Shown here one piece after another: positions 22,516 through 33,596 of a stretch of DNA of 64,000 nt. Each line of letters starts with the position of its first letter. The first letter of the stretch is position 1. Both the position numbers and the translations under genes were made by a program. The DNA is from Adiantum capillus-veneris (Eukaryota > Streptophyta > Polypodiopsida > Polypodiales > Pteridaceae), in the NCBI GenBank assembly GCA_014529385.2, contig CM043944.1:56181268-56245267 (forward strand), given 5' to 3'. Below the pieces are notes generated by a model. It saw nothing but the letters and a program-made list of their open reading frames with translations, was not told where the DNA came from and searched no databases.

Positions 22516-22580
<65 letters not shown>
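22516..22580. repeat. CT microsatellite before CACTA-1 TnpA
   Basis: About 32 CT units. CACTA-3 has the GA complement at 54718-54750, also just upstream of its TnpA start. Confidence 0.9.
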
Positions 22581-22584
<4 letters not shown>

Positions 22585-22647
22585 GTCCATGTTTTCTTCT
22601 CCATTCATTCAATATTACGATTAAATGTTCGTGTGTTTAATGCAAGT

Positions 22648-23935
22648 ATGGATGATGATGAGTTTCTTTCTTCTTTGTCACCCAGCAGAGGTAGTGGTAC
22701 GTGGATCGTCATCGCTCTGGAGCACCATCACGCATTCCTACTCCTTTAGTGTCTCCCTGTGTTTCAAAGCATTCATCACGCTCCGAAGCTTCAATGTTGA
22801 CAAGACGATCTTCACACTCGTCTAGGCACTGACGCTCTAGTGGTGGCGGTGGGGGTTGTTGTGGGGATGCCGCCGTCAATGCCTTGACACAGCCTCGTGT
22901 TTGACAAGGCTCTTTACCCTCCCCTTCTTTCCCCCCCCCCCCCCCCCCCCCACACCAGCCACGGCATCGCCATCGACGCCAGGTTTTACGCAGCTGACAG
23001 TCGTTCCTAGCAGCTACACACCACTACCTACTCCTCCGAGAGTCACCCCAGTCGACACTCCTCGCTTCAGGGCCCAGACTCTAGTGGAAACATCTGACGT
23101 CCACCCCCATCGACAGGTCACTAGAGACCCCTGCCGGGACACCCAGGTTCACGCGTCACTAGCGAGAGGGCTTGCCTTACTCCGTCGACTTTAGTGGCGG
23201 CATCATCTTGGATGGTGAAGGCAAGAAGATGATCTCGCGCATACACGGTCTTTGCTCTCAGGTGTTTAGACACTACATACTAAACACCTGGGGTGAAGAA
23301 CCAAGTGATTTGAAAGATAGAGTCATCACCATGATGCAAGATGAGTTTCCCGTTTCAACACGGGATGACCGCTTCAATGAAGACCCGATGAAGGTTTGAA
23401 TGTGCAAATACTACTAGCACAAGCGTTCTAAAGTGCAAAAAGCAATAAAGCATGGGTGGAACAGACCAGATTGGCTGGCCAAAGAAGATTGGAAGAATGC
23501 AAAGAAAGCAATAAAAGGAGGCAGCCAAAGCGCGAGTAGAGGCAGGGAGCTCGCACCACTTGGGGAGTGGTAGGTGGGCATCATTTTAGGCTGATTTTGT
23601 AAGTGTTTTTCGCATTCCTCTTTAGGTTTGATAGTTTAGGGTTTAGCGGTTTTTAAATTCTAACATAATGGATTCTTTGTATGTTTTGATAGTGGTCGAT
23701 GACAAGACGTGACCCCACACCATACGAGCGCAAGTACGCAATCAAGAAGGGCTTAAATGCCCTAACGGATATTGTGAGTTCTCACGGTGTCATGGTTAGT
23801 ATTAGGGTTTACTCTTTTCTATTTGTTGTATTGTTTTGTAAATTATATGTTTATACTTACAGAAAGCTGTCTTATTGTTTTTTATTCCAGAATCTGATAG
23901 ATACGCCGCTTGGACACAATGAGATGTCTAATTAG
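22648..23935 (+). pseudogene. TnpA-like gene of CACTA-1, broken
   Basis: It starts MDDDEFLSSLS like the intact gene in CACTA-2. It loses the frame within the first 15 codons (CACCCAGCAGAGG against CACCGCAGCAGAGAC) and has a poly-C run at 22930-22951 in the Pro-rich part. The conserved half is readable in pieces (YSVDFSGGIILDGEGKKM, FRHYILNTWGEEPSDLK), with a stop near 23397 and a deletion near 23510. Intron borders (GTAAGT near 23599, TTGATAG before 23693, TTCCAG before 23891) and the last exon ending at 23935 match CACTA-2. Confidence 0.85.
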
Positions 23936-23997
23936 ACAATATCAGTCTAGCCGTAGCTAGATAGCATTAGTTTCCTTTTGTCATATCTTTCTTTAGT

Positions 23998-24490
23998 TTA
24001 GTAGAAGTACTTGTGAAACTTCCTTTGGTAAATAGTGACCGCTTCTTCAAAGGTAGAGGGTCCACTACAAGTAATCTTAGTCTTTAGGAAAGGAGACAAA
24101 CCCGAAATAAATTGCTCCATTTTTACACAATCTGGAAATGTAGAACTAAACCGACCTCCTCCCCATTGACGAGAAAAAATATCCTCATAAGCATAGTAGT
24201 CTTCACCATGTTGTTGAAGTCTCCCTAATGAAGCCCATGATGTCTCTGTTGTTGGAGATTTAGAGAATCTGGTCTTCAAAGCTTTGGAAATTTGGTTATA
24301 TCCATCTTCAATCTGAGAAGACATACTCCAAAACCATTGCTCAGTGTTGCCTCTAAGGCATAGCAATAGAAAATCCCCTTTTTCAATGGCATCCCTTTTA
24401 CCAAGGATACGACAAACCATTCTAAAATCAGCAAGAAAATCATCAACATCTTCTTCTAGATTCCGAAGAAGATTGGGATATCATCAAAGG
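23998..24490 (-). pseudogene. Retro-A gag fragment
   Basis: The minus-strand frame carries the retrotransposon gag (capsid) pattern: DFRMVCRILGKRDAIEKG, LLLCLRGNTEQWFW, ALKTRFSKS, WASLGRLQQHGEDYYAYEDIF, MEQFISGLSPFLK, TFEEAVTIYQRKF. The upstream part (VDDFLADF, about 24425-24470) is in another frame, so a frameshift is present. It stops at 23998, with no zinc knuckle or protease before the CACTA-1 junction. Confidence 0.8.
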
Positions 24491-24796
24491 TATAGCGTGT
24501 CATAGTCTCTCAATGCTAGAACCACACAAAAATTGCTTCCAAACAATCATTTTCTCTCATGACATCAACTAACTACACAAAGTTTTGAAAGGTCTTTCAA
24601 CATGAATTCTAGATTCTTATGTGAAAATGTTTTTTTCCTTTCTTATGTTATGCTAATCCAAACCATATTCTAGATTAATTTTTGTTGCATTGAAATCAAA
24701 CTCAGTCATACAAGTTTTCCTGATTCATATAATCTTCTTGATTATGCTAAAATTCAAGCATTCATGCAATACAACAACAATAAGCACAAAGTCAGT

Positions 24797-24814
24797 CCTC
24801 AGTGGAGGCACCAA
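24797..24814 (-). promoter_or_regulatory. Possible primer-binding site of Retro-A
   Basis: On the minus strand TTGGTGCCTCCACTGAGG follows the LTR end (GGACCGCCTCA) within about two bases. I cannot assign the priming tRNA with confidence. Confidence 0.45.
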
Positions 24815-24816
24815 TT

Positions 24817-27415
24817 TGAGGCGGTCCGGGGCGGGCAACAAGAAGAGCGGCCTCTAAACACCCTTTGAGGCTCCCGTGCTGCTCAAATAGGGCTGTGGCA
24901 AGCACAATTAGAGACGACAACAACCCACAGCCAAAAACCAAACAAGAAAAGGGGCACCACCTAGTTGTAGATGCGAACTAGGATGCACGTGATATCTCCT
25001 TGTACTCAAACGCACAAAGAGAGGGGAATGCAAGATAGCCACACACACCAAACACAAACATTCACCACGCCAGAGAGAGGTAAAGCGTACAAATCAACTT
25101 GAGCAACTCAGTCTTAGCCTTAAAGACTAGATGCACACAAAGCTTGATGAGAAATAGAGAGACAACACAAAACTTGACCTTGTTGCCAATACACAAATTG
25201 TCTTAGGGTCACGGGAGCCCTCTCACCAAGCACCCTCTTACAATTGACCTTTTAGGCAAACAATTTAACAAGTCCTCAAACCACCAAGCATGAAATGGCA
25301 CAACAAACTTCAAGGACAATATACCTTCAACCACCTGATGAGCCAACTTATCAAGTCAATTTGGAGAGAAGAGTTGTAGTTGCAGCATACAATTGCACCC
25401 AAAACTATGAATCTTATTTATGGACAAGAGTAAGCTACAAGTATGATTGCAGAGTATAGTATCACTCCACTCCTCTAGATGGCATAACTAACTTCAAGCT
25501 TCTCCATGCACCTATGTGTAGTGATGGAATAGAGCACTCACAATGCACACACTCTACACAACTAAGCTTGAAGAGTGGTGTGTTATGTTTTGAGAATGGT
25601 GTGGTGTAGTGTGATTATGTGATGATTTACAAGGGAGAGAAGGGCTCTATTTATAGGTTTTAGAAGCCCCGATTAGGATTAGGCGTAATCAAGTTTATTT
25701 GAAGGAATAAAAGATTATCCATTTATTTATTTTTTTAAATGAGGGTGGGTCTCTCTTGTCCTTTGAGTCACATGGATGTGGGATCAAGGGAAGATAATTA
25801 TTGAGGATGAAAGGAGAGAGGATTGAGTAAATAATTTGGGTGCGCCTACTCTAGTAGAGGGTGCATTTTACAATAAGGTTAGTGGTTAGTAGTTAGTAAT
25901 TATCACTAAAAAATATTTAAAAAATCATTCACCAAATGGTGAGATATATGATGAGAAAAGTTAGACAAGGGATAAGCTTGTAAAGCAAGGTTGAAGCATG
26001 GAGAAGTTGACATTCACCTCTTTACAGCACCGGTAGAAGAAGCGATCAGCATGGCGAAGCAGCGCGTGTCGATGAAGCTATGTTATCTTCAAACCTTGGA
26101 AAATTCATGATAAAATCCTTCATTTGCAGAGGTTATCCTTGGATTTTTTTTTTATTTTTTGACGTTCTTTACAAAGCTGAAGAGAGTATGGTAATATGGA
26201 CATATATGTAGAAAGAAAGGGGGACACATAGGGTGTAGAAATGGAGGATGAAGGCTATGGAGGTGTGAGAGATGTGGCAATGGTGAAAAGGGTGAATTAG
26301 GACATGGGAGTTGCAGGTTTGGGAGTGGGAAGGAGAGGGAGGAGTGTGTGTGAAAGAGGAAAATGATAAAGTGGAAGAGGGAGTGTGGCTGCATAGCATG
26401 GGCAAACTGGGATCCACCAATAAAATCATAGCTCACAGCTCGTAGCTCAAAAAAATGTGAAAACATTTGAGGTGAAAGCTCATCTCACGAGCTACAACTT
26501 TTGTTTGTATCACCTTTTCAAATTCGTGGAGCATGTGATCTTTAAAAATTCAGCAAAACCGACTATTTTTTCCACTGCACAAAGTCCTTGTGAGGTCTTT
26601 CTTTGGATGATTCTTTTGAACACCTCCAAGAGTGAGCTCCCCATGGTGCATGCATGCATTCCACATACCCTTGACCTTATTTGGTAGGTCTATAATTGAA
26701 GATATTGTTGAGATCATGATATAAATGAATAGTACAACTAAGAAAATCAAATATTGAGGGGTCTAAAAAATATGTACATGTCAAATATAAATAATATAGG
26801 TGGAAAAAATATAAAGGGATCAAAATAAATCTCTCTCATTATAAGTCTACCATAAAAAGATGAATATTTTTTGTGGTCTAATTTATGAGAGTAATAAAGA
26901 ATAGATGTAGGGAGCAAAAAATCACAATAGTGAAAAAATATACACATAAATAGAAGTAGTTTTTTTGGATTTTTGTTAGGATGGAGTTACACCAAAAATA
27001 AGAGAAGCTTGCATGAAATTATTTTTATATGGAATAAAGAGTATGCAAAATGGTAAGAAAAAATATGGTAATGGTGAGTCAATGTACATAGCATAAATAA
27101 CACACCATAGGTAGAAATATTTAAATAAATACCAAAATAATTATGAAAAATCCTTTTCTTTAGGCCCTATATACAATGAAATATTTATACACAAATGGGC
27201 TATAATATTTTTTATTTTTTATTTTATTTATTTATTTGGCTCAACTAGCCTAGTGACTAGCTAGCTGAGGGTTTTTAAAAAAATATGAGAAAAGTCCCCT
27301 AACTCACACACGCCTATGTACAGTGAAATGGTAGGGATAGCCAAAATGTTTGAGTGATTTGATAGGGTGAGGTAGCTTACTATGGCAATTATGGAAAGCC
27401 GAAAAATGGCTATCA
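24817..27415 (-). repeat. LTR of Retro-A
   Basis: About 2.6 kb, TGATAGCC ... GGACCGCCTCA on the minus strand. It pairs over its whole length with the inverted solo LTR at 28220-30884. A minus-strand TATAAATA lies at 25648-25655. No coding sequence is recognised; the frames around 26150-26750 are antisense or LTR noise shared by both LTR copies. Confidence 0.82.
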
Positions 27416-27912
27416 ATGTGTACAATTGTCATTGATTTACTTTCATCAATTTAATTTTTTTAGTTTTCTATCTTTATTGATGGAGTTAATGGTTATATTG
27501 TCTTGTAGGTGACTACTTTAGGTCTATATCTAATCTTGCACTTTCTTTAAAAGGTGAATCTAGGATTATCTTGGATTCATTTAGTTTTACTCTGTTATTG
27601 AAACATTCAATATGGTTGATGGACGGCAAGGCATAAAATTTTTACTCTCGGGCGTTGCTATATAAGGCTCTACAGTGTCGCTATGAGAGTCGCTATAGGT
27701 GGCCTGTACGCGTCACTATGGTTGTCGCTATATACATTATTATAGCGGCATCCATAGCAACACTTATAGTGATGCTCATAGAGACTCTACTCTCATAGCG
27801 ATGTTCCCGTATCGACGTTGTTAGCGACATTCTTAGCGACGTCGGGGAGTATAAAAACCCAATGTATTTTCGTCGCTAACAGCATCACAAGTGCACACAA
27901 CCTCTTGTAGTG
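27416..27912 (+). repeat. CACTA-1 3' end: spacer, subterminal repeats, terminal inverted repeat
   Basis: It picks up at ATGTGTACAATTGTCA, the same word as 7924-7939 in CACTA-2. From about 27640 it holds GTCGCTAT / ATAGCGACG repeats, decayed compared with CACTA-2, and it ends CCTCTTGTAGTG at 27912 next to CTC. Confidence 0.88.
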
Positions 27913-27968
27913 CTCCAAGAAGTGAAAAGGAAGGGAGTGGGTGGCCTTGCCCATAGGACCCATTTCCT

Positions 27969-27973
<5 letters not shown>

Positions 27974-28019
<46 letters not shown>
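27974..28019. repeat. AT microsatellite at the left end of the 24-kb inverted-repeat region
   Basis: About 22 TA units followed by AACCCATAAAAGAGAGAAGTAGC. Similar TA runs occur inside both terminal repeats (28190-28219, 30885-30895, 52049-52060, 52128-52146). Confidence 0.85.
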
Positions 28020-28024
<5 letters not shown>

Positions 28025-28037
28025 ATAAAAGAGAGAA

Positions 28038-28105
28038 GTAGCCCAACGGCACGCAGAGGCCATTTCATAAGAATTTAGAGTGCCCCTCATGTGTCGTTCG
28101 GCTAG
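28038..28105. repeat. Palindromic unit 1 of the left inverted repeat
   Basis: GTAGCCCAACGGCACGC ... GTGTCGTTCGGCTAG is an imperfect palindrome around CATTTCATAAGAATTTAGAG. It is followed by ACCCCTTTAT. It matches units at 30963-31030, 51961-52027 and 52160-52226. Confidence 0.8.
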
Positions 28106-28219
28106 AACCCCTTTATATTATTTATATAATAATAAGTATACATACATATATACTTCTTTCTTTATATATATAAATAACTATATACTTCTCGCTATATATA
28201 TATATATATATATATATAT

Positions 28220-30884
28220 TGATAGCCGTTTTTCGGCTCTCTGTAATTGCCATAGTGAGTTATCTCACCCTATCAAATCACTCAAACACTGTGGTTACCC
28301 TCACCCTTTCACTGTATATAGGTGCGTGTGAGTTAGGGGACTTTTCCCATATCTCCTTACTGAAATAAAAAACCCTCAATTAGCTAGTCATTGGGCTACT
28401 TGAGCCAAAAAAATAAAAAATATAAAAAATATAAGTATATTATGGCCCATGCGTATGTAAATATTTCTTTGTATATAGGGCCTAAATAAAAGATTTTTTA
28501 ATAATTATTTTGGTATTTATTTAAATATTTCTACCTAGGTGTGTGTTATTTATGCTATGTACATTGCCTCACCATTACCACAATTTTTCTTACCATTTTT
28601 CATACTCTTTATTCCATATAGAAATATTTTCATGTAAGCTTCTCTTATATTTGGTGTAACTCCACCCCAACATAAATCCAAAAAAACTAGTTTTATTTAT
28701 GTGTATATTTTTTCACTATTGTGATTTTTCCCTTCCTACATCTATTTTGTTTTTTTTCTAAAAAATTAGAACACCAAAAATATTTATCTTTTTATGGTAG
28801 CCTCATAATGAGAGAGATTTCTTTTGACCCCTTTATATTTTTTCCACTTATATTATTTATATTTGACATGTACATATTTTTTAGACCCCTCAATATTTGA
28901 TTTTCTTAGTTGTACTATTCACTTATATCATGATCTCAACAATATCTTCAATTATAGACCTACCAAATAAGGTCAAGGGTAGGTGGCATGCATACATGCA
29001 CTATGGAGGGCTCACTCTTGGAGGTATTCAAAAGAATCATCCAAACAAGGACCCCACAAGGACTTTGTGCAGTGGAAAAAAACAGTCGGTTTTGCTGAAT
29101 TTTTAAATTTCACTTACTCTCTGAATTTGAAAAGGTGATACAAACAAAAGTTGTAGCTCGTGGGCTGAACTTTTGCCTCAAATGTTTTCATATTTTTTTG
29201 AGCTACGAGCTGTGAGCTATGATTTTATTAGTGGACCCCAGTTTTCCCATGCTATGCAGCCACACTCTCTCTTCCACTTTATCATTTTCCTCTTTCACAT
29301 ACACTTCTCCACTCATCATCCCCACCTCTCTCACCACTCCTCTCTGCACCCTCCTCACCTTCTCCTCAACCTTAAAGAATAAGAGAAACCATGGTGAACT
29401 CATACCTCCCACACACAATTCCATTCCAAAATTGACCACCTAGTCTCATTTTTCCTCCTCCAAATTACCCATATTTATCAAAAAAACCACAAAATTCAGC
29501 CTCTTCTCTTAAAAGACAACATCATGGTGGTTGATTACTCAGCTTCAATTACCTTGTCTCTCAAGGAAGGTCAAGAGTGGAGAAAAAATGTACCGTCAAA
29601 GCTAGTGGACCGTCAACAAGCGTCAAAATTGGCCCTACTCAAGACACTTAGAGCATCAACCTTGTAAGAAATCCACCTTTTCTTACCTCTTAAGAGTTTT
29701 TCTTCCTTATTTGTATCCTACATGGATACTCCCATTGTAAATATCCAATTCCATTTGTAAATTAATACTAACTCTACTAACACTAACCCACTATGAAAAG
29801 TCCTATCACCTCCATTTCTCTCCTCTCTCTTTCCCCACCAACTTCTTGATAATTCCAAGCAAAAGAAATTAGGTAAATTGCTGAAAATCTAACCCAACCA
29901 TGGTTAGAGGAGTAACCCTAGCCTTCAAAATTTCTATAAAAGGAGGGTGTAGCTAGCACAAAAAAAGGGAGAAGAAAGAGCACTATGCCATAGCTTGAGA
30001 AGCCAAGCTCAATCTCTTGAGAAGGAGCTCTTGAGTGGAATCTCATTGGCATTAGGCATATGTATGTGTTGTATTAGGGGTGATTAGCAAGGGAACTCTA
30101 TGCCATTGTAAGAGAGAGTGATCATTAAATTGAGGGTAGGAAATCTATCATTTCTCCTACTAGTGTAAGCCCAACATTTGTTGAATCAAGGAGGGTGAAT
30201 TTGGACTAAGCATGGATACCTTGTCTCCCTTCCAACGTGAAGTCATGGACAATAATGATGTGTAAGTGTCTTGGTGTTTTATTTAAGTTCTTGATAGCTT
30301 GTCTCCGGGTATTGTTATCAATTTAGCCATAAATCCCACATGTTGTAAGAGGGCGACAGGGTGGAGAGGACTCCCCTGGCCTTAAGACAGTGATTGGGGT
30401 GGCTTTTTTCTTGTGATGTGTTGTGGTGTAATTTACTCAGGCTATGTTGAACAAATACTAATCTCACTTTGATTGGTCATGACAGATTTGTAAGAAGGCA
30501 TTAGTGCAACAAGCACCCCCTTCCCCCTTCTCTCTCTTTCTTACATATATATATTTATGTTTGCTTGATCGTTAATGATACACTTCAAAGCAGCCCGAGC
30601 ACCATCTCTCTCTCTCTCTCTCGTGTTTTAGTGTGTGAGAGTGTTCCATTGGTGTTAGGGTTAGTGTAAATTCCTTGCTTGTTTGTGGGTTGCTCTAACA
30701 ATTCTCCTCTTTTGCGTCCTAGTTCGCTCTTAAACTAGGTGGTGCCCCTTGTGTAGTTGGGATTTGGCTAGGGGTTTGTTGTTTTGGTTTGTGTTGTGTT
30801 GTGCCCCAGCCCCATTGAGCAGCACGGGAGCCTTGAAGGGTGTCTAGAGGTTGCTCTTCTTGTTGCCCGCCCCGGACCGCTTCA
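28220..30884 (+). repeat. Solo LTR of the Retro-A family, plus strand
   Basis: 2665 bp, TGATAGCCG ... GGACCGCTTCA, homologous to 24817-27415 but inverted. No internal region follows; at 30885 the host TA-rich repeat of the left arm simply resumes. It sits in a TA microsatellite, so a duplication cannot be read unambiguously. A TATA box (TATAAAAG) lies at 29935-29942. Unequal recombination between two LTRs is the usual origin. Confidence 0.82.
29935..29942 (+). promoter_or_regulatory. TATA box of the solo LTR
   Basis: TATAAAAG followed by GAGGGTGTAGCTAGC. It sits at the position where the Retro-A LTR has TATAAATA on the other strand. Transcription from it would run rightward toward Gypsy-C. 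Confidence 0.55.
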
Positions 30885-30943
30885 ATATATATATAGTTAG
30901 TTAATTAGTTAGTTTAAACTATATATAGTTCTCTATGTACATA

Positions 30944-31352
30944 AATCTATAAAAAGAGAGAAGTAGCAAAACGACGGATAGAGGCCATTTCACAAAAATT
31001 TAGAGTGCCCCTCGTGTGTCATCCTGCTACAACCCCCTTTAAGACGTTTTTTGGTATTTTCCCCCTCTCCGGATGTCAGAATAGGCAAAGTAGACATTCA
31101 ATTTTTAGATATTTGGGCGTTCCAAACACATAGGCGGTGTCCAAATCTTCAAATTTTGACATTATTTGATAATTTTGTACTTTTTCAAATTTGAATGATG
31201 TAGAAAGCCGTATTGAATGAGCGGCGCTAGCCTCATGAAAAAGACAATCACATTTAATGAAAAGGTGACGTTTTCAAAAAATGCCAAAAAGCTAGGTTTT
31301 CTTTTCAAAGTATCAAGTTGTCCTTTTTGACGTACTCAATAAGTGCGAAGGC
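30944..31352 (+). repeat. Inner part of the left inverted repeat
   Basis: It contains palindromic unit 2 (30963-31030), then AGACGTTTTTTGG, the CCGTATTGAATGAGCGG block and GTATCAAGTTGTCCTTTTTG. All are found inverted at 51637-52045. Similarity ends sharply after ACTCAATAAGTGC. Confidence 0.85.
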
Positions 31353-31620
31353 ATTTTAATGATCCCTTCTGTATTCTTGTCTTGTCATACCTTGTCTCTT
31401 GTTGATCATGAATTTTTGGATCTTCATCATCGGTTGTAGTGTGAGTTTGTCCATCATGTCAATTGTGCCGTTTGATTTTGCTATTCAGTCTACCATCACC
31501 ACTATATATGTGTTGTTCATCTTCAGTCAACCTAGGATGTATCACATGCAAAGTACCTTGAATAAGCTATGAGAGAGATTGTCAAGACTAGGGTAAGATC
31601 TAGAAGGCCAAGGAACAAGA
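31353..31620. other. Unassigned sequence before Gypsy-C
   Basis: No ORF of note. It may include the upstream part of the Gypsy-C 5' LTR, but no second copy of it is visible in the window to define the LTR start. Confidence 0.5.
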
Positions 31621-31627
31621 CGGACAT

Positions 31628-31860
31628 GCGGTAAAGGGGGACTTATTATTAGCAAGGCCAAGGGCCTATATAGGACACGGTTTGGTGGTGTGCTGCATGG
31701 TCCAATCCCTGTAGTCTCATATTGGTATCAGAAATGTCAAGCCGACAGACATGCAATAAAGGGGGTCCTATTATCAACAGGGCCAAGAGCCTATATAGGA
31801 CATGGTTGGGTGGTGAGTTGCATGGTCTAGTCCCTGCGGTCTCATATTGGTATCAGAGCT
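31628..31860 (+). repeat. Tandem duplication of LTR end plus PBS
   Basis: Two consecutive copies of about 120 bp each contain AGGCCAAG(G/A)GCCTATATAGGACA, GCATGGTC, GTCTCATATTGGTATCAGA. The first ends TGGTATCAGAAA (31723-31734, PBS mutated) and the second TGGTATCAGAGC (31848-31859, PBS intact). Each has a TATA-like CCTATATAGG. Confidence 0.8.
31848..31859 (+). promoter_or_regulatory. Primer-binding site of Gypsy-C
   Basis: TGGTATCAGAGC, an exact match to the common plant initiator-Met PBS, three bases after the LTR terminus CTCA. Confidence 0.75.
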
Positions 31861-31893
31861 CAAGGGAGAGAAGGAGAATCATGGAATCATGGT

Positions 31894-32006
<113 letters not shown>

Positions 32007-32469
32007 AGGGTTTCGCCAAGGATCTGCTGCCGCAACTCCCCGCTAGGCGCAGGGCAGTGCCTTGTGGGGGGGTTACGTTCTAGCTTCTGCCCCCCTCACG
32101 CCAGCACAAACATTGTCGGCCCCGCTCTGTCGTCACAGTGTCAGCCCCGCTCTATCGTCCTCGGCACTCTGCCTAGCCTATCGAGCAGCACACAGGCCTT
32201 CAGCAGGGACAGCAGGTCACCGACAGACTGTTCGAAGTTGCGGCCTATGTCGTCCTTGGCCCTCTGCCTAGCCCGTCGAGCACCACACACGCCCTTAGCA
32301 GCGGCAGTAGAGCACGAACAACAGCAGCCACGGTCTCTATCGTCCTCGGCAAACCCTGTCCACCGACTCAACCCATCGTCTTGGACCTCAATCACTTAAT
32401 CTTAATCTCTTTGTTTCTGGGTTAGTTCTTTTGACCTACAGGCACCAGTTCGCACGCAGTTTTGCGACA

Positions 32470-33201
32470 ATGACTACTCCTAGCACTCCGGCTTCATGTG
32501 CTCGCAAAAGTTTTCTTGTTGTGGCAGCTACCCCTAGGAAGGACTCCTTCGCCTGCCAAGAAGCCAGAATCTCGGCTCTTGAGACCCAAATTCAAGAGTT
32601 CGTTAGGGAAAATGTAGCCCTCAAGAAACACCTACACAAGCTCGAGGTCACAAAGGAAGAAGAGAGCCAGGATCTCCTTACAAAATCACGAGAGGTTGAA
32701 GCCTCCATTGCGGAGTCTGTCACAAAGGTCAAAAAGGAAGTCCGAGAAGTCACAGAAGGCATCACACAAAAAATCGGCACCGAGTTAAAGACCGCCTTCC
32801 AAGAACGCCAGCTACGAGAATCCCTCGGTCTTAAAGTAAGGATCGAAGGTCTCCCATCACCATGGTGCACCACCGAGGACACTCTCGAAGAAGCAATCAT
32901 CAAGCTAAATGACATCTTGCAGCCCATCACTATTGAGCCTGACACAGTCTCTTGGCTCAACGACGCAAACAGACGCTTGCCACCTGGGCAATGCACACTT
33001 ACCTTCAAGGACAAAGAAGAGCGGTTGAGGCTTTTACGCCAATCCCGCCTCCTCAAGGGAACGAATTTTTGGATCGCTGAGGAGTTAACTACAAACCAAC
33101 TCAAACTCAAAGCAAGCGAGCTCAAGAAAATGCACGAGGCTCGTAAACAAGGAAAGTGGGCAGTCTATCGAGATGGGCGAGCTCTCATTCAGGATTTTTG
33201 A
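32470..33201 (+). CDS. L1 ORF1p-like protein, 243 aa, in Gypsy-C
   Basis: An intact ORF starts MTTPSTPASCARKS (an in-frame ATG at 32431 would add 13 residues). Residues about 35-125 form a charged coiled coil (ARISALETQIQEFVREN, VALKKHLHKLEV). Then come an RRM-like part (GLKVRIEGLP, EDTLEEAIIKLNDIL) and a C-terminal part (CTLTFKDKEERLRLLRQSR, GTNFWIAEEL, RDGRALI). This order matches L1-type ORF1p (Transposase_22), an RNA-binding trimer of non-LTR elements. No zinc knuckle or Gypsy capsid motif is seen. It lies about 610 bp after a PBS, where a gag should be. It could instead be an inserted LINE fragment. Confidence 0.65.
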   Translation: MTTPSTPASCARKSFLVVAATPRKDSFACQEARISALETQIQEFVRENVALKKHLHKLEVTKEEESQDLLTKSREVEASIAESVTKVKKEVREVTEGITQKIGTELKTAFQERQLRESLGLKVRIEGLPSPWCTTEDTLEEAIIKLNDILQPITIEPDTVSWLNDANRRLPPGQCTLTFKDKEERLRLLRQSRLLKGTNFWIAEELTTNQLKLKASELKKMHEARKQGKWAVYRDGRALIQDF

Positions 33202-33470
33202 ACTCCTAAGAAGACCCCGTTGCTATCGGCGACAATAACCACTTAGGATTTTTTCCCCTTGTTTTTTTTTTTTTTTTTCATTTTGTCCCCCTCCTTCTCA
33301 TTTTAGGTTACGCAGCTCATGTGCCCGTTTGTATGACCCCCTTAAAAGCTAGTACTTTCACGTCGAGTCTTTACACCAACCAATTGAGTTGTACCAGTCA
33401 TAATGATGGAGCTACCTTTGTCATTTGTGTATTTGGTCCCATAGGTCATATTTGACCTCCAAGGACGATA
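33202..33470. other. Sequence after the ORF1p-like gene, no gene
   Basis: It contains a T-run (33260-33278) and no recognisable coding sequence. There is no L1-like endonuclease or reverse transcriptase downstream, and no poly-A tail that would close a LINE. Confidence 0.6.
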
Positions 33471-33472
33471 AT

Positions 33473-33596
<124 letters not shown>

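Larger units (their letters stand above)
23990..27415 (-). mobile_element. Retro-A: truncated LTR retrotransposon, minus strand
   Basis: Reading on the minus strand: an LTR (27415 to 24817), a possible primer-binding site, a short leader and a gag fragment that breaks off at about 23990-23998. No pol and no second LTR are present, so the element is truncated at its 3' side. The CACTA-1 sequence flanks it, although about 180 bp of CACTA-1 (equivalent to 7750-7920 of CACTA-2) is missing at the left junction. The LTR is homologous to the solo LTR at 28220-30884 in the opposite orientation. Confidence 0.8.
328..27912 (+). mobile_element. CACTA-1: En/Spm-type DNA transposon with nested insertions
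   Basis: The element starts CACTACAAGAGG and ends CCTCTTGTAGTG, with CTC on both sides (325-327 and 27913-27915), the 3-bp duplication typical of CACTA elements. Both ends carry subterminal copies of GCGACGCT-like words. The element is split by Gypsy-1 (1021-17371) and by truncated Retro-A (about 23990-27415). Removing these leaves about 7.8 kb, close to the 7.27 kb of CACTA-3. It encodes a TnpD-like transposase (18268-22018) and a TnpA-like protein (22648-23935), both broken. The boundaries are well supported by the matching ends and duplication. Confidence 0.93.

Noticed and set aside
26152-26750. Several 60-100 codon frames in the Retro-A LTR and its inverted copy
   Set aside because: They are conserved only because the two LTRs are homologous. 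They are antisense to or inside the LTR and show no domain.
29173-29443. Plus-strand frames ending in Leu/Ser/His-rich sequence in the solo LTR
   Set aside because: They are pyrimidine-rich LTR sequence and the homologous frames in Retro-A differ by frameshifts, so no selection is evident.
28210-30895. Target duplication of the solo LTR (TATAT / ATATA)
   Set aside because: Both flanks are TA microsatellite, so any 5-bp match is uninformative.
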